Source of the DNA: an uncultured Bacilli bacterium
Lineage (GTDB): Bacteria > Bacillota_I > Bacilli_A > RFN20 > CAG-826
NCBI GenBank assembly: GCA_944342125.1
Contig: CALVMF010000055.1
Location: 1 to 7,436, forward strand
Length of the DNA: 7,436 nucleotides
Reading direction: 5' to 3'
In this document: positions 5,758 to 7,436 of the stretch, in pieces
How the letters are laid out: each line of letters begins with the position of its first letter
Position numbering within the stretch: position 1 is the first letter of the stretch
Program-made: the position numbers and the translations under genes
The notes under the pieces: model-generated
Told to the model about the DNA's origin: nothing
Databases searched by the model: none
Seen by the model: the letters and a program-made list of their open reading frames with translations, nothing else

Positions 5758-7436
5758 ATGTATAATCACATTCTTGTAGAAGAAAAATGGCGCAAAATCT
5801 GGGATGAAAACAAAGAATATAAATGTGATACTCGTGATTTTTCTAAACCAAAATATTACGTTTTAGATATGTTCCCTTATCCAAGCGGACAAGGGTTACA
5901 CGTTGGTCATCCTGAAGGTTATACCGCAACCGATATCGTAGCCAGAATGAAAAGAATGCAAGGATTTAATGTTTTACACCCAATTGGATGGGATGCTTTT
6001 GGTCTTCCTGCTGAGCAATACGCCATGAAGATGAATGAACACCCAGAAAAGTTTACCCTTAAAAATATCGATAACTTTAGAAGACAAATCAAAATGCTTG
6101 GTTTTTCTTATGATTACGATAGAGAAATCATGACTTGTGATCCTAAATATTACAAATGGACACAATGGATCTTTAAAAAGATGTTTGATAATAACTTAGC
6201 TTATGTTGACTATAAACCAGTTAACTGGTGTCCAGAGTTAGGTACAGTTTTAGCAAACGAAGAAGTAATTGATGGAAAATCTGAAAGAGGTGGCTATCCA
6301 GTTATTAGAAAACCAATGAGACAATGGATGCTTAAAATTACTTCTTACGCCGATAGACTTGATGAAGATTTAAAAGGTTTAGATTGGCCTCAATCAACTA
6401 TTGAACTTCAACACAATTGGATTGGAAAATCTCTTGGAACTGAAGTTTTATTCAAAATTGAAGGCTGTGAAGAAAGTTTCAAAGTTTTCACGACTAGAGC
6501 AGATACCCTTTTTGGATGCACTTATTGTTGCCTTGCTCCAGAGCACAAATTAGTGAAAAAAATCGTTACTGATGAACAAAAAGAAGCCTGTGAAAAATAT
6601 GTTGAATATGTTTCACACAAATCAGATTTAGATAGAACTGAATTAAATAAAGATAAAAGTGGTGTCTTCACTGGAAGATATGCCATTAATCCAATTAATG
6701 GAAAGAAAGTTCCTATTTGGATTGCTGATTATGTTTTAGCAAGCTATGGAAGTGGAGCGGTTATGGCTGTTCCAGCACACGATGAAAGAGATTATGCTTT
6801 CGCTAAAAAATACAATTTAGAAATGATACAAGTTCTTGAAGGCGATATATCTAAAGAAGCGATGACTAAAGATGCTAAACACATCAATAGTGATTTCATT
6901 AATGGCAAAAATATCGAAGAAGGAAAGAAACTTGTAACGGAAAGATTAATCGAACTTAAAGCAGGTAATTTCAAAGTTAACTATAAATTAAGAGATTGGC
7001 TATTTTCTCGTCAAAGATATTGGGGTGAACCTATACCAATTATTGATTTTGAAGATGGCTCAATGGTTAGCTTAAAAGAAAATGAACTACCTTTAGTATT
7101 ACCTGAATTAGAAGAGTATAAACCAAGTGGAACAGGTGAATCACCTTTAGCAAATGCAACAGATTGGGTTAATGTAACTTATGAAGGCAAAAAAGGTAAA
7201 AGAGAAACAAACACTATGCCACAATGGGCAGGGAGCTGTTGGTATTATTTAAGATATATTGATCCACATAACGAGAAGTGCATAGCTGATAAAGAACTTT
7301 TAGATCATTGGTTGCCTGTTGACTTATATATTGGCGGACAAGAACACGCAGTTTTACACTTACTTTACGCTCGTTTTTGGCACAAATTCTTATATGATCA
7401 AGGAGTCGTCAGCACTAAAGAACCATTTAAAAAGTT
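5758..7436 (+). CDS. leuS: Leucyl-tRNA synthetase, N-terminal 559 residues, 3' end outside window
   Basis: Charges tRNA-Leu with leucine in the cytosol; class Ia synthetase. The frame stays open to the right edge; bacterial LeuRS is usually a little over 800 aa, so about two thirds is visible. The Rossmann domain has the HIGH-equivalent HVGH (residues 48-51) in PYPSGQGLHVGHPEGYTATD. The zinc-ribbon region is the Bacillus-like form WCPELGTVLANEEV ... SERGG, with only one Cys. The CP1 editing domain carries TTRADTLFG (245-253) and GSGAVMAVPAHDERD (331-345) with the editing Asp D345. Then come DWLFSRQRYWGEPIP (413-427), MPQWAGSCWYYLRY (487-500) and DLYIGGQEHAVLHLL (522-536). The KMSKS loop and anticodon-binding domain lie beyond the window. 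The start is fixed by AGGAGGT (5744-5750), 7 nt before the ATG. It has its own promoter and a structured leader and is separate from the glg unit. Confidence 0.98.
   Translation, partial: MYNHILVEEKWRKIWDENKEYKCDTRDFSKPKYYVLDMFPYPSGQGLHVGHPEGYTATDIVARMKRMQGFNVLHPIGWDAFGLPAEQYAMKMNEHPEKFTLKNIDNFRRQIKMLGFSYDYDREIMTCDPKYYKWTQWIFKKMFDNNLAYVDYKPVNWCPELGTVLANEEVIDGKSERGGYPVIRKPMRQWMLKITSYADRLDEDLKGLDWPQSTIELQHNWIGKSLGTEVLFKIEGCEESFKVFTTRADTLFGCTYCCLAPEHKLVKKIVTDEQKEACEKYVEYVSHKSDLDRTELNKDKSGVFTGRYAINPINGKKVPIWIADYVLASYGSGAVMAVPAHDERDYAFAKKYNLEMIQVLEGDISKEAMTKDAKHINSDFINGKNIEEGKKLVTERLIELKAGNFKVNYKLRDWLFSRQRYWGEPIPIIDFEDGSMVSLKENELPLVLPELEEYKPSGTGESPLANATDWVNVTYEGKKGKRETNTMPQWAGSCWYYLRYIDPHNEKCIADKELLDHWLPVDLYIGGQEHAVLHLLYARFWHKFLYDQGVVSTKEPFKK

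Noticed and set aside
1..7436. Alternative genetic code (TGA = Trp), considered because of the AT richness and lack of TGA stops
   Set aside because: All tryptophans at conserved sites of GlgC, GlgA and LeuRS are TGG and no in-frame TGA is needed; four stops are too few to read anything into the lack of TGA.
1..7436. CRISPR array, tRNA/rRNA gene or insertion sequence
   Set aside because: No spaced direct repeats, no tRNA-like cloverleaf sequence in the only sizeable intergenic stretch, and no transposase or terminal inverted repeats were seen.

Overview
This window comes from an AT-rich bacterial genome, most likely a low-GC Firmicutes (Bacilli/Erysipelotrichia-like gut lineage). The evidence is strong AGGAGGT-type ribosome binding sites, a catalytic GlgC paired with a degenerate GlgD, and a leucyl-tRNA synthetase of the Bacillus type (WCPxLGTVLANEE ... 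SERGG ... RKPMRQW). All tryptophans in the reading frames I translated are TGG and the four visible stops are TAA, TAA, TAA and TAG, so there is no sign of TGA recoding. The lineage is an inference; no rRNA or other taxonomic marker is present.

Layout. All genes are on the + strand. (1) Positions 1-1773 are the 3' half of a gene open through the left edge of the window. It encodes the C-terminal part of an SMC/MukB-like ATPase of the JetC (Wadjet/MksB) type. (2) 21 nt later, with no visible terminator, comes a tight glycogen cluster: glgC (1795-2910), glgD (2922-4037) and glgA (4041-5489). The gaps inside it are 11 and 3 nt. It ends in a clean intrinsic terminator with a UUCG tetraloop (5499-5520). 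(3) A 268-nt intergenic region follows. It holds a 17-bp palindrome, a near-consensus sigma-A promoter (17-bp spacer), a nested inverted repeat at the expected 5' end of the transcript, and a terminator-like element just before the next ribosome binding site. (4) leuS starts at 5758 and runs off the right edge.

How the genes work together. GlgC makes ADP-glucose from glucose-1-phosphate and ATP. GlgD is a paralogue that has lost the nucleotide-binding and catalytic motifs and probably acts as a regulatory partner subunit. GlgA polymerises ADP-glucose into alpha-1,4-glucan. No branching enzyme or phosphorylase lies in the window, so those steps must be encoded elsewhere. The JetC-like gene belongs to a different process (plasmid restriction/DNA loop extrusion) but may share a transcript with glgCDA.

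The most unusual part is the leuS leader (about 5607-5757). leuS in Firmicutes is often T-box controlled, but the conserved T-box sequence is absent here. A different two-part structured leader occupies its place.
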